In this document: in pieces, positions 22,375 through 32,545 of the stretch | How positions within the stretch are numbered: position 1 is the first letter of the stretch | Layout of the letters: the number at the start of each line of letters is the position of its first letter | From: Diplonema papillatum | Lineage: Eukaryota; Euglenozoa; Diplonemea; Diplonemida; Diplonemidae | Assembly (NCBI GenBank): GCA_030068145.1 | Contig: JAPJBO010000408.1 | Coordinates: 124,001 to 188,000, forward strand | Length of the DNA stretch: 64,000 bases | Reading direction: 5' to 3' | Program-made: the position numbers and the translations under genes | The notes under the pieces: model-generated | What the model saw: the letters and a program-made list of their open reading frames with translations, nothing else | What the model was told of the DNA's origin: nothing | Database searches by the model: none

Positions 22375-22580
22375 ATGCCCGTGGTTGACACTAGATGTTG
22401 CTGGGGGTCGCCGTCCTCTCATCTTCCACATTTTGGCTCTCACAGTTGCGGGAGCCCGGGGTAGACATTTTGTGTTGCAGAGGCTTCCCACCCTTTTTTC
22501 AGCCATCTTCCCCGTTTTCTGCTTTGGCACTCACAAAAGTGCGGGTGCCCGTGGTTGACATTTGTGTTGCTGAAACGGAT
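22375..22580 (+). repeat. three imperfect repeats of about 80 bp
   Basis: GCCCGTGGTTGACA..TGTTGCTG occurs at about 22377 and 22546, with a variant at about 22455 (GCCCGGGGTAGACATTTTGT). The intervening segments end in TCTTCC and a TTTTGGCTCTCACA / TTTGGCACTCACA block. Confidence 0.7.
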
Positions 22581-22619
22581 AGAAGCAAACGAGAGGAAGC
22601 GGGCCCGGAGCAAGCGAAG

Positions 22620-23065
22620 GATCGGGTCGAGACCGTCGACGGGTGCAGCGACACCGGCATCCGCACCGGCTCCGCCCCAAAACCACACTGCTACCCAGTG
22701 GCAGAAGCAGCTGACAGAGCTGTCCGAGCGAATAGAGGCGGTTGTGAGAACAGCAAGCAGCAGCAGAGAGGCGGACCACAGAGCCCGGCAGAGCGCAGAC
22801 CAGGTGATCTGGACGAGCCGCCGGCGAGGGATTGCCGCCCCAGCACTTCGCAGCAGGCGAAGGATTGGAAGGATCGGGCCGAAATCGTCGACCCGCCGCC
22901 GGCGAGGGATTGCCGCCCCAGTACTTCGCAGCAGCGGCGAAGGATTGGAAGGATCGGGTCGAAATCGTCGACCCGCCGCCGGCGAGGGATTGCCGCCCAG
23001 CACTTCGCAGCAGCGGCGAAGGATTGGAAGGATCGGGTCGAAATCGTCGACGCCTGGTGGCGCGC
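22620..23065 (+). repeat. GC-rich tandem repeats of about 78 bp, possibly derived from coding sequence
   Basis: Units of GCCGGCGAGGGATTGCCGCC, CAGCACTTCGCAGCAG and GGATCGGGTCGAAATCGTCG repeat three to four times. A related unit at 22627 precedes a plus-strand stretch (about 22700-22810) whose translation (WQKQLTELSERIEAVV and following) looks like a coiled coil and ends at a potential donor CAG|GTGATC. This may be a remnant exon. I do not recognise the family. Confidence 0.55.
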
Positions 23066-23699
23066 AACCGGATCCGAAGCAAGAAGTGCATCGGGTCGAA
23101 CGCGAAACGGGTCGTTAAAAAGACGCGCAGGAACTCGGTCGCATCGGGGCGCGTAAGTGGCGCAGGACGATCTTTCAAGTGCTGCAGCGAAGATACTGAA
23201 GGGACCGGCAAAACGCAGGGCATCACACGGAGACGAGAGCAACGAAGCAGCCCAAGTCATATGCTCGATGCGACTGTTTTTTTCTCCCGCGCACCGCTGC
23301 TATGGTTCTTGTCTCGGCCTCGGTCAATTGTGTCCTCCTCGTCTGTCTGACCGCACGAACGGTCTGCGGCGCTCCATTTACGAGGCGAGGGTTCGTGACG
23401 CAAACTTTATGACTGCAGGATCAACGACTCAAGTTACTATTGCTTTCCAATTGCGCCCGAAGGGCCACCTTCTCCGCGTTGCCCGCCACCGACTGCACGA
23501 ACGTCGGTCCGGTACAACGGTCTGCGGCTCCATTTATGCTGGCGGCGAGGGTCCTTGGAGCAAACCGTATGACAGCAGGACCCACGGCCTCCAGATCAAA
23601 AAAAGCCGCGTCACACCGCTATGGCAGGCGCGTTGTGAATGTGGGCAGCCGCGGACAGGGTCCAGCCTGCTGGAGAAACATCGGCATACGACACCTGTT

Positions 23700-23800
23700 T
23701 TTTTTTTGGGGGGGGGGAAATCTTAGTTAAATGTTTAGGCAGAGCACTGCCTCTCATGCATGGTTGATGCTAGCATCAAGTCTTCTTCGAGGAAGATGTC
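23700..23800 (+). repeat. family F repeat
   Basis: A G-run leads into AAATCTTAGTTAAATG, CACTGCCTCTCATGCATGG and the perfect palindrome TGATGCTAGCATCA, then AGTCTTCTTCGAGGAAG. The copy at 32437-32540 has the same order. Confidence 0.8.
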
Positions 23801-24136
23801 GTCTACGAAAGGGATGCAAAATAGAAAATAGAAAGTTGTAAAGAGGGGAGTGTACGGCTCCCAAAGTGGAATGAACCCTTGAGGGACTAGCCCCCTGTGT
23901 TTTTTTTCACCGCGGTGTTGTGTGCACCTCGTTCTTCGTCTCATGTTTCGCTCTTGAACGCAGACCAATCCAAAGTCAGAGCTCATCAGTGGGTCCTTTG
24001 GATGGGGATTTTCAGTCCTGTTCCGGTGCGTGCACAACTTGGGGGGGGGGGGGAAGTTCGAGTGGTTTTCGGCAACTACTGCAGCGGTGGGATTGTAGTA
24101 AACCAAGCACGGTCTATCACGAGGGGATGGACCGGC

Positions 24137-27100
24137 TCAATTTGTAACTGAAGACTGCTCACGAACAAAGCGGGAGTTCATTCTCCAGAAGTTGGGTTGC
24201 CCGCAATGTGGTGCCTGTAAGCACTTGTAGTGCAGGGTTGTTTTTCAAAAAAGACAGGCGCTTCGTTTTGTTTGTGCGCGCCGGGTGATCGTTTTCCCAC
24301 TTGTGTACATTCAGGTAAGGAATTCTGATCAACCACCCAAACACGCTGCCTACGTCTTTTTAGACTGCACAATACATTGAAGGGCAACCCGCAAGATTGA
24401 TAGCACTAAAAAGGCTACGCTCAATTTTTTGATGAGAGAGTGTGTATGAATCGAACGGGTGACCGTGCATACCTTCGGCGCTGGAACTCTGTGCAAATCG
24501 GCATTGTGGTCGTGCGATACGTGGCCATGGTCGTGGTCGTGGCCATGGCCATGGTCGTGGCCATGTTCGTGGTCGTTAGCCTCCGTCCACGAATAGAACG
24601 GGTCTTCGAACTTCTCCCAGTCCTGTGTTTCCGTTCGTGAGAGGTGGCATACGTTCGCTTGCCTACTGGCTGGGAAGAAAAGTGCTCGGGCGCATTGCAA
24701 AGTACAAGAAAACTCAGCAACAGAAAAGAGAGAGAGAGAGAGACGAGTTAGTTGTCAAAGTTGGTACACGGCCGAAAAGCCGTATCTTGCCTCTGGGTAG
24801 GCGAGCGGCAGCGTCTTCTTCTGTCGCCGGGAAGATACAGAGTTGCACTTACAAGACTCAGGAATACCCGTAGACCATGAAATGAATCACAGGCTACCGG
24901 ACAACTGACTGCTTCGAGGGGATACGACACATTCCCTCTTTTCGAGGTTTCAAGCAGCGGTTTCAAGCAAGTGGCGGCCTTCTTGAGTATTTCCCACCAC
25001 GCAGGTATTCATGCAAAAATACTCGAGACTGCCTTGTGCTCATTTCGACGGGCTAGAGGGGGAGAAAGCAACACAACTACAAAGTGGGTTAAACCCAGAT
25101 TTACCTGTGGGTCGTGTGGGCAACAGCACATTTACCTCCTTTGAGATTGGAATATTGTTGCGATAGTCAGGGAGTCATCGGCATGCCGATGAGTACCACA
25201 CTTTGAGGTTTCGCACCTGGCAGTCTCCTGAAGTATTTCTTGCAGTTTACTGAGGGAATAGGAGCAAGACGCATGGCTAGATGAGATGAGCACGACCACC
25301 TCGAATCGACACCAGGAGAGTTCGGGTGGAGCTGGCTTCTACGACTAGCAATATTCCGGGAAAAGGTAGCACTAGCCCGAACCAACAGGATCAAAGACGG
25401 TCAGTCACACCTTCCCGATTATTTTTCCCGGGGAGAAAATCTTAGTTTCGTGTTCAGGCGCTACTAGCCTCTCATGTGTTTGGTGCTAGCATCAAGTCTT
25501 CTTCGGGGGGGGGGGGGGGGGGGGGATGTTAGTTTAAGGTTTAGGCAGGACACTGTCTCGCAGGGGCTTATACAATAAAACAAACCTGCGGAGGCAGGGC
25601 GAACTCTTCTTTCGTCAAGAGGCACGCGTCGAGGATGCTCTCGATCGCCGCCCGGTCCAGGAGGTACCCGATGACGACCAGCTCCTGCTGGCGGTCGCCC
25701 CACGGCTCCTGCCAGAGGTCACCCTTCCGCAGCTCCTCGTCGACGCCCGTAGGCCACTCCTCCTTCGGGCTCGCCGCCCACCACGGCTGCCCTCCGTCGA
25801 GGGTGAGCTGCTTGCCGGCCTGGCTCCAAATGCCGACTTGCGCCATCCGACTCGCAAGCCAAATGTACCCTTTCGACCGGATCACGGTCGGGAGCCCGCG
25901 GCAGTGCAGCGCCTCGTGCAGGCGCCCAGGGTGGAAGGGAACCCGCTTGCGGTAGACGAAGCTGCTGATGCCCATGTCTGGGTGTACGTGCTCCTTGTCG
26001 AGCCATTCGTCGTGCGTCTCGGCGTCGGCGAGGGAGTATCGGTCCGCGCTGATGATGAGGCCCAGGTCGATGTCGCTTTTGACCGAGTCCACGACGAGGG
26101 CCTTCGAGTTGAACTCGCGGATGAGAGAGTGCGCCCGCGCAATTTCCTCGCGGGTCATCAAGTCGGTTTTGTTGAGCACGATCACGTTCGCAAACTCCGT
26201 CTGCTCGACGAGCAGCTGAATGACCGAACGCTGGTCATCAGACGCCATCCCCGTCGACGCCAACGTGTCCGTCGCAGACGCCTTCACATCCTGCAAGAAG
26301 ATGGGCCCGTCGATAACCGTGACCATCGTATCGATACTCGCCACGTCCGCCAGGCTAGTTCCGTTCACCTCGAACGTAAACGTTTCGGCGACGTGCAACG
26401 GCTCCGAAATTCCCGACGACTCGATGACCAAGTAGTCGTACTTCCCCGAATTCGCGAGCTTCGCGACCTCCTCCAACAGGTCCTGCCGCAGCGTGCAGCA
26501 AATGCACCCGGACGATAGCTCGACCAAGTTTTCCTCCGCCCGTGTGACGGTCACGTCCGAGCGCACCAGCGCGGCGTCGATGTTGACGTCCGCCATGTCG
26601 TTGACCAGGATCGCCATCTTCAACCCAAGGTCGTGCGCCAGGATCCTCTGCAGCAGGGTCGTTTTGCCGGCGCCGAGCCAGCCGGAGATCACAGTGGTCC
26701 GCATCTTCTTCACGTCTGCCCGCCCTGGAACAGGGTCAGACGGGACGACCGCTGTTTTTTTTAGAGTTGAAGCTTGCTTGAGAACCCCAGAAACCTTGGG
26801 GCTTGGCGTGTGCAGCGCAAGCGCCAAGCCCCACGTGCGCCACGCCTTGATGCTTTAGTTTGGGAAATCGGGACCCGTGGCCCCGTAGCCCCGCAGTACC
26901 GCCGAACACGTGAAGCTTGGCTCCCGTGCAGCACGCTTTCCCCGGTACCAGTGCGCACAAACAAAAGAAAGCGCCATACCAATTTGTTGGGAGGGTTCGG
27001 CTGCCGTTGTTGTGGTTGTTGGTGTTGTTGCTGTTGTTGTTGGTGTTGTTGTTGCCGCGGAGGGTTGCCCGCCGTTAGTTCTCAAAGCCTCGAGCTCGGC

Positions 27101-29107
27101 CTCCTGCTGCTTCACCTTCTCGGCGACCCCTGCCAGCGCGTCCATCAGCTGGTCGAGCCCCTCGGCCGCGCTCGCGGGCGCCGGGGCGCGATCACTCACC
27201 GCAGCGCGGCCGCCGCCGGCCCACGCGGGCGCGCCGAAGTCGTCGCCGGCGTCGACCTCGCGCATGCCGAACACCCCGCAGCCCCATTGCTTCGCCACGA
27301 TCCCCACGTCGTGCGCCGACTTCAACCGGTGCGCGGCCTCCCACAAGACCGAGTGCCACTCGTTCATCGCGAGCCGCAGGGCCTGCTTCAGGGTGAACCA
27401 GTCGTACGTCGACGAAGTGTCCACCGGCCACTCCTCCTCGTCCCGCCGCCGGCCCCCAGGAGGAGCCCGGTTGGCAAACGCGAAATACAGGGTCAAAACG
27501 GCGCCATCCTCCGGAAACCGCGTGATGGTCCCAAGCTGGGGGGCGAGAGAATACTCATCGGGGTCGACGTCCAGGTGCTCCGCGAGGGTGCGAACGGCGG
27601 CAGACTCTGCGGTTTCCTCGTGGAGGGCCGTCGTGGTGGGGACGGCCAGCTCCCGGCGGTTCGACCCCCGCGGCTTCACGCGCACGAGCGCGCACTTGCT
27701 GCCACGGACGAGCAGGCAGCCGACCGTGTTTTTGACGGCTCCTGCCCCGAGGCCGACGCGCGTGAGCTCGGCCGCGGTCATCTCCGCCGGTTCATCGAGG
27801 ACGATGCTCATTTCGTCGTCTTTAATCGGCACCGCCGCGCGAGGCTCGTCGGCAGGCACGCTGATGTACAGGCGCCCGTCAGCGTCGGACAGCACCTTCC
27901 CCGAGATGCACACCGCTGCGTCCTTCTGGAAGGCCCGCGCGTGGGGCTTGCAGCCGGCGTCGAAGGCAACCCGAGCCGACCCGTGCGTGTCTGCCACGCG
28001 CGCCCACCTCGCCGCGGCCTTCGGCTCCGGCGTCTCGACGGACAGCACGCGGACCGGCATCCGCTCGATCGACGCCCCTGCCCGCAGCCCCCAGAGGTGC
28101 GTTTCCGCGGCGTAAAAATCGTCGCGGTCTTCGGCCCACCATTTGCACACCTCGATGCCCGCTGTCGCCCGCGCCGGCGGCGGCGGCTTTGCTGCGGCGG
28201 CGGCGGCGGCGGCGGCGGCGGGGGGGGGGTGTGCTGGTTTCGGGGGCGGCGCGGCGGTCTCGGAAGCGGGCTGCTGCCCGCTGGCCTCGGCTGGGCCGGC
28301 GTGTCCGTTGGCGGTGGCCGGCTCCTCCGTGGGGGTCTCCGTCGTGTCAGTCGGGGTGGGGAGCGCGACTGGTTTGAAGGTCTGCTCGGGCATTTTCGTG
28401 TAGGGAGAGAGCGTGAACACGATCTCACACGCCTGCAGCGTGTCGTCCCTACAGTAGCCCGGGGGGACGGCCTGCGTGTGCAGATCGTGCACCCGCTGGG
28501 CCATGCGGTCGCACATGGAGTCTAGGAGGCCGTTTTCGCCGATTTCGATGACGGAAGACGTGACTTTGCCGGCGTTCGCCTCCCGCCAACCGGCCTCGTC
28601 CGTGTCGTTGGGCTCGGTGACGAACATCAAGTGCAGCGCCACCGGCGCTTCCGGCAACGCGTCGCGGATTTGCGCGGTTTGGACTGAGTCCGGCTGGATC
28701 ATGATCCCTTCGCCCACCATCCCCGCCAGGACCTCCTGCCGCAGCAGCTTGGCCACCAGCGACGTCGCGCCGGACAGGCCGATCACGATGGCGTTCCTCG
28801 GGTTGAGTTTTTGGATGACGCGGCTCATCGGCTTCAGGACGGGGCCAGGGCCGACGGTCGCTTTTTCCTTGGGGATGTCCTTCACCAGCTTCGTGATGTC
28901 GAGAATGTACAACGCCGCGTGTGTGCCCTTTGCAAACAGCTTCCTTGCCATCGGCAGCCATCGGGACACCGGATCGCCTTTCGGCGTCGTGCGCAGGATG
29001 ATGACAGCATTCTCCGGCTGCGCCGTCTCGCTGTACGGTCCTCGGCTCACCGCGAAAAGCCGAGCATCGGCCGGGAACTCCTTCCCGTTGCGCGATGGGC
29101 GGCTCAT
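24137..29107 (-). CDS. Nudix-like / CobW (COG0523) metallochaperone GTPase fusion, four exons
   Basis: Exons are 29107-26980, 26724-25586, 24622-24473 and 24214-24137. Phases agree at each join (1, 0, 0), for about 1164 residues. Residues 1-235 are an unrecognised alpha/beta region and about 238-320 a Pro/Ala/Thr linker. About 455-600 is a Nudix-like fold whose box is degenerate (AAVRTLAEHLDVD instead of REXXEE), so hydrolase activity is doubtful. From about 717 comes a COG0523 GTPase: P-loop GWLGAGKTT (725-732), CxCC metal site (CICC, about 783-786), ESSGISEP, NKTDL, and a CobW C-domain at about 965-1085. Exon 3 supplies EDPFYSW and a tail of about 13 His in (HG/HD)n, as in zinc chaperones. 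Intron 1 holds a family C repeat. The last exon (APHCGQPNFW through SSVTN) is the least certain. The alternative is two adjacent genes. Confidence 0.85.
25060..25150 (-). repeat. family L fragment, inverted
   Basis: On the minus strand it reads AGGAGGTAAATGTGCTGTTG, CCCACACGACCCACAGGTAA and CTTTGTAGTTGTGTTG, matching 10640-10760 and 42560-42640. It lies inside intron 2 of the CobW fusion gene. Confidence 0.7.
25430..25560 (+). repeat. family F repeats, two joined copies in intron 2 of the CobW fusion gene
   Basis: AAATCTTAGTTTCGTG, CCTCTCATGTG and TGCTAGCATCAAGTCTTCTTCG are followed by a run of about 20 G, then GTTAGTTTAAGGTTTAGGCA and CACTGTCTCGCA, the start of a second copy. Confidence 0.75.
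26765..26960 (-). repeat. family C repeat inside intron 1 of the CobW fusion gene
   Basis: The segment holding AAGCATCAAGGCGTGGCGCA (read on the plus strand of the other copies) with GGGGCTTGGCGCTTGCGC and CGTGTTCGGCGGTACTGC recurs at 41385-41600 and partly at 41660-41800 and 33590-33690. It lies between donor 26979 and acceptor 26725. An apparent ATG start for CobW at 26827 falls within it, which is why I do not use that start. Confidence 0.75.
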
Positions 29108-29249
29108 CCTCCTAGCCGCGTGTGCTTTCCTCCGCCTGGCCTGGCGGGTGGGTGTTTTCTCGATTCCTTTTTCCCTTCGGTGTTTGGTTTGTGTCCAACC
29201 GCTTTTTCACGAATGGCATGCTGACATGACAAAAAGATGCTCGGAGGTG
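29108..29249. promoter_or_regulatory. 5' flank of the Nudix-CobW gene, repeated in the tandem copies
   Basis: This spacer between the start codon and the first truncated copy is nearly identical in each 421-bp repeat unit. The copies therefore carry the upstream region as well as exon 1, and any promoter or trans-splice acceptor here has been duplicated too. No specific element was identified. Confidence 0.4.
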
Positions 29250-29528
29250 TTACTGTTTGTGTTGGGCTTTTGGGACTAGGGGGTGTACTGGATTCAGCAC
29301 AGTTCCGCGGCCTGTGGTCGCCTTTTCCTTGGGGATGACCTTCACCAGCTTGACGAACAGCTTCCTGGCCATCGGCAGCCATCGGGTCATCGGATCGCCT
29401 TTCGGCGCCGCGCGCAGGATGATGACAGCATTCTCCGGCTGCGCCGTCTCGCTGTACGGTCCTCGGCTCACCGCGAAAAGCCGAGCATCGGCCGGGAACT
29501 CCTTCCCGTTGCGCGATGGGCGGCTCAT
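29250..29528 (-). CDS. truncated tandem copy 1 of Nudix-CobW exon 1, 92 codons
   Basis: The frame starts with the same MSRPSRNGKEFPADARLF as the full gene and follows it to MARKLF. It then lacks the GTHAALYILDIT stretch, resumes at KLVKVIPKEKATTGRGTVL and stops after VPKAQHKQ. It is open and intact, so a 92-residue product is possible, but it may be a simple pseudogene fragment. Confidence 0.7.
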   Translation of the reverse strand: MSRPSRNGKEFPADARLFAVSRGPYSETAQPENAVIILRAAPKGDPMTRWLPMARKLFVKLVKVIPKEKATTGRGTVLNPVHPLVPKAQHKQ

Positions 29529-29763
29529 CCTCCTTGCTCGCGTGTGCTTTCCTCCGCCTGGCCTGGCGGGTGAGTGTTTTCTCGATTCCTTTTTCCCTTC
29601 GGTGTTTGGTTTGTGTCCAACCGCTTTTTCACGAATGGCATGCTGACATGACAAAAAGATGCTCGGAGGTGTTACTGTTTGTGTTGGGCTTTTGGGACTA
29701 GGGGGTGTACTGGATTCAGCACAGTTCCGCGGCCTGTGGTCGCCTTTTCCTTGGGGATGACCT

Positions 29764-29949
29764 TCACCAGCTTGGCGAACAGTTCCTGGCCATCGGCAGC
29801 CATCGGGACATCGGATCGCCTTTCGGCGCCGCGCGCAGGATGATGACGGCATTCTCCGGCTGCGCCGTCTCGCTGTACGGTCCTCGGCTCACCGCGAAAA
29901 GCCGAGCATCGGCCGGGAACTCCTTCCCGTTGCGCAATGGGCGGCTCAT
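29764..29949 (-). pseudogene. truncated tandem copy 2 of Nudix-CobW exon 1, frameshifted
   Basis: Its start is exactly 421 bases from copy 1. The frame begins MSRPLRNGKEF and follows the parent, but one missing base after MAR changes the reading to NCSPSW and a stop. The following KLVKVIPKEK block persists out of frame. Confidence 0.8.
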
Positions 29950-30091
29950 CCTGCTTGTCGCGTGTGCTTTCCTCCGCCTGGCCTGGCGGGTGGGTGTTTT
30001 CTTGATTCCTTTTTCCCTTCGGTGTTTGGTTTGTGTCCAACCGCTTTTTCACGAATGGCATGCTGACATGACAAAAAGATGCTCGGAGGTG

Positions 30092-30370
30092 TTACTGTTT
30101 GTGTTGGGCTTTTGGGACTAGGGGGTGTACTGGATTCAGCACAGTTCCGCGGCCTGTGGTCGCCTTTTCCTTGGGGATGACCTTCACCAGCTTGGCGAAC
30201 AGATTCCTGGCCATCGGCAGCCATCGGGTCATCGGATCGCCTTTCGGCGCCGCGCGCAGGATGATGACAGCATTCTCCGGCTGCGCCGTCTCGCTGTACG
30301 GTCCTCGGCTCACCGCGAAAAGCCGAGCATCGGCCGGGAACTCCTTCCCGTTGCGCGATGGGCGGCTCAT
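30092..30370 (-). CDS. truncated tandem copy 3 of Nudix-CobW exon 1, 92 codons
   Basis: This is again 421 bases from copy 2 and encodes a 92-residue frame nearly identical to copy 1 (RNLFAKLVKV instead of RKLFVKLVKV). Beyond it, about 30548-30620 is a decayed start of a further copy (TCAGCACAGTTCCGCGGCCT). Confidence 0.7.
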   Translation of the reverse strand: MSRPSRNGKEFPADARLFAVSRGPYSETAQPENAVIILRAAPKGDPMTRWLPMARNLFAKLVKVIPKEKATTGRGTVLNPVHPLVPKAQHKQ

Positions 30371-30620
30371 CCTCCTTGTCGCGTGTGCTTTCCTCCGCCT
30401 GGCCTGGCGGGCGGGTGTTTTCTTGATTCCTTTTTCCCTTCGCGTTTCCAACCGCTTTTGACGAATGGGACGGCATGCTGACAAGACGAGTGGATCCTCG
30501 GATGTGGTACTGTTTGTGTTGAACGTTTGGATCACTGGCGCGGCTCGATAGTTTCAGCACAGTTCCGCGGCCTATGGTCGCTTTTTTCTTGAGGATGTTC
30601 TTCATCAGTTCGGTGACGGA

Positions 30621-31265
30621 TCGATGAACAGTCCTGCGCTTGTGTGTGTCCGACGACGAATTCCCAGTTTCTTGTCTTTCGACCTTCCATCTTGTTGTTA
30701 TTCTAGAGTTAAAGTTAGTTTGGTAACCCGGGATTTTAGAGTCTCCGGTTTACTTGCTTTGTCAAGCCAGGTTCGTAACAACTTATGCTGACACCAAGAT
30801 TACACCAGGTTAGGCTTTTTTGCGCTTCCAACCGCTCTTCGCAAAGTCAGGCTGACAAGACGAAAGGATCGGGTAGTCTGGTTCCTTCTCGAACGTGTAC
30901 GTACTGTGTGGAGCCCTTCCTTTCATGGGAATCTCGCTGGTAGGCTAGCCGTCGAGAAGCAAGATTCCTTTCAGGAAGAATTGGAACGAAGCTTGGATCA
31001 AGACGGCATAAAACAGGTCGGGCGCATCATTGAGACGGTCGCCGTCTTCTTCAGGCAATGCCTTTTGGGCACAGCCGGAAAGAGTGACGGCTCATTTTAG
31101 CGAAACAGGTCCGAAGGTCTGGCTCGATGACGATGAACAGTTGTAGCGCCTGCATCAAGACTCTGCTGTTTCAAGACAAAAACTCCTGTCTCAGCTCACC
31201 TATGTCAGAGGTACGAGTGACTCATGAGGCAACAAGCGACTTCTTCATTACCCGACTGAGCAGCT
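30621..31265. other. intergenic region with a family G repeat
   Basis: TTCTAGAGTTAAAGTTAGTT with GGGATTTTAGAGTCTCCGG (about 30702-30750) is family G. The remainder shows no recognised gene. Confidence 0.35.
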
Positions 31266-31382
31266 GAAGTTGCTGGTCAACATCGTCACAACTCAGCTTC
31301 CTCAACAGTGTGCTTGTCGAGCAGCCCCAGCAGCTTCTCGTTCAGTAAGGTGCGCCGGCCGGCGGTGCTGTATCCCCAGTTG

Positions 31383-31745
31383 TCACTGTTTGAGCATTTC
31401 TGCGAGCTTTCCTCTGGCATCGAGCATCTGCGCTTCGTCACAGCCACCAACGTGTTCGTCGCCAATAAAGATGTTGGGCACGGTGCGTTGGCCCGTGATC
31501 GTCGCCAATTTGTTCTGAATGTCCGAGCCGTTGGGCATTGTGTTCAGCTCCACGACTGCCACTTTCACTTTGTGCTTCGCGAACAAGTCCTTGGCCATGA
31601 CACAGAACGGACAGTGCGTTTTGGAAAACATCAGGACGTGTGCCGCCGCCTGCTCGTCCGTCGCCAGGGCGCGTGCCTTCGAAGCTACCGACATGTTTGT
31701 TTTCTTCTTTTTGCGGGAGAGTCCTGTTTGCGGTGTTCTTGGCAT
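31383..31745 (-). CDS. dithiol glutaredoxin 1 (CPFC)
   Basis: The 120-residue frame (103 if translation starts at the second Met, MSVASKARAL) is a complete glutaredoxin, which uses glutathione to reduce disulfides or glutathionylated proteins. Visible motifs are the CPFC active site in MFSKTHCPFC, TVPNIFIG with the cis-Pro, and GGCDE, which binds glutathione. The first 17 residues include KKKK and could be untranslated or a targeting segment. It is intron-free. It differs from the two other glutaredoxins in the window throughout, so it is not a recent copy. Confidence 0.95.
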   Translation of the reverse strand: MPRTPQTGLSRKKKKTNMSVASKARALATDEQAAAHVLMFSKTHCPFCVMAKDLFAKHKVKVAVVELNTMPNGSDIQNKLATITGQRTVPNIFIGDEHVGGCDEAQMLDARGKLAEMLKQ

Positions 31746-31786
31746 TGTCGTGTTTCGCTCGCGGCGGCGGGTTGCAGGTCTGCATT

Positions 31787-32160
31787 TGGCACTGTCGCCC
31801 GGCTGAGAGCTACCAACAAACTTTCGCTCACGACCTTTGCATACTTGACTCTCTTGCTCCTATTGACGATGGCTTCCTCGCTCACTTCATAAGCCCCTTG
31901 CGAGCTGAGCGTGGAAGCGAGGCGAAGTCTGCGTCGGCACTGTCGCCCGGCTGAGAGCTACCAACAAACTTTCGTTCACGACCTTTGCGTACTTGACTCC
32001 CTTGCCCCTATTGACGATGGCTTCCATAGCTGAGCGTAGCGGCGGGTTCAGGTCTGCATCGGCATTATCGCCCGGTTGAGAGCTACCAACAAGCTTTCGC
32101 TCACGACCTTCGCCTACTTGACCATCTTGCCCCTCTTGACGATGGCTTCCGTGCTTACTT
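31787..32160. repeat. three imperfect tandem repeats upstream of glutaredoxin 1
   Basis: TCGCCCGGCTGAGAGCTACC, CGCTCACGACCTTTGC and CCCTATTGACGATGGCTTCC recur at about 31793, 31942 and 32065, with periods of about 149 and 123 bases. They cover the 5' side of the glutaredoxin gene. Confidence 0.85.
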
Positions 32161-32436
32161 CTTAATCTCCTTGATATCTCGCCGACTTTATGTTGACGTT
32201 TCGGAAAGCTGTATACATCAACTCTATCGGAGTCGCAGCAGCAAACGAACAAAGAGCAAAAAGGAGTTGTGCATGGTACAGTCGTTCAAAGCAAAGATAG
32301 GGGGCGGGAGGAAAACGTCGTTTCCTGAAGCTGGCCTTAGATCGTTTGCCGCGGGTGAAGCTCTGGGAGAATAAATTGTCGGGGCGGGGAGGAGGCGGGG
32401 CGAAACAATTGCCGGGTGGAACCCTTCGAGAATTAT

Positions 32437-32545
32437 TTGCGGGGGGGGGGGGGGGGGAAACTTAGTTTAATGTTTAGGCAGAGTACTGCCTCGCATGCAT
32501 GTTTGATGCTAGCATCAAGTCTTCGTCGAAGAAAGTGTAAAATAA
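32437..32545 (+). repeat. family F repeat
   Basis: A run of about 17 G leads into AAACTTAGTTTAATG, GTACTGCCTCGCATGCATG and TGATGCTAGCATCAAG, with TCTTCGTCGAAGAAAG as a short hairpin at the right. Confidence 0.85.

Noticed and set aside
24445-24475. A tRNA-like T-arm (CCGTTCGATTC on the minus strand)
   Set aside because: No cloverleaf can be built around it, and it overlaps the intron after exon 3 of the CobW fusion gene.
26741-26827. CobW N-terminus beginning MALALHTPSPK at 26827
   Set aside because: This stretch is encoded by dispersed repeat C, and the intron model with matching phase explains it better.
26774-28525. Plus-strand frame of 583 codons
   Set aside because: It lies opposite the GC-rich Nudix-CobW exon and is Arg/Gly/Pro-rich with no domain. 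It is an antisense shadow.
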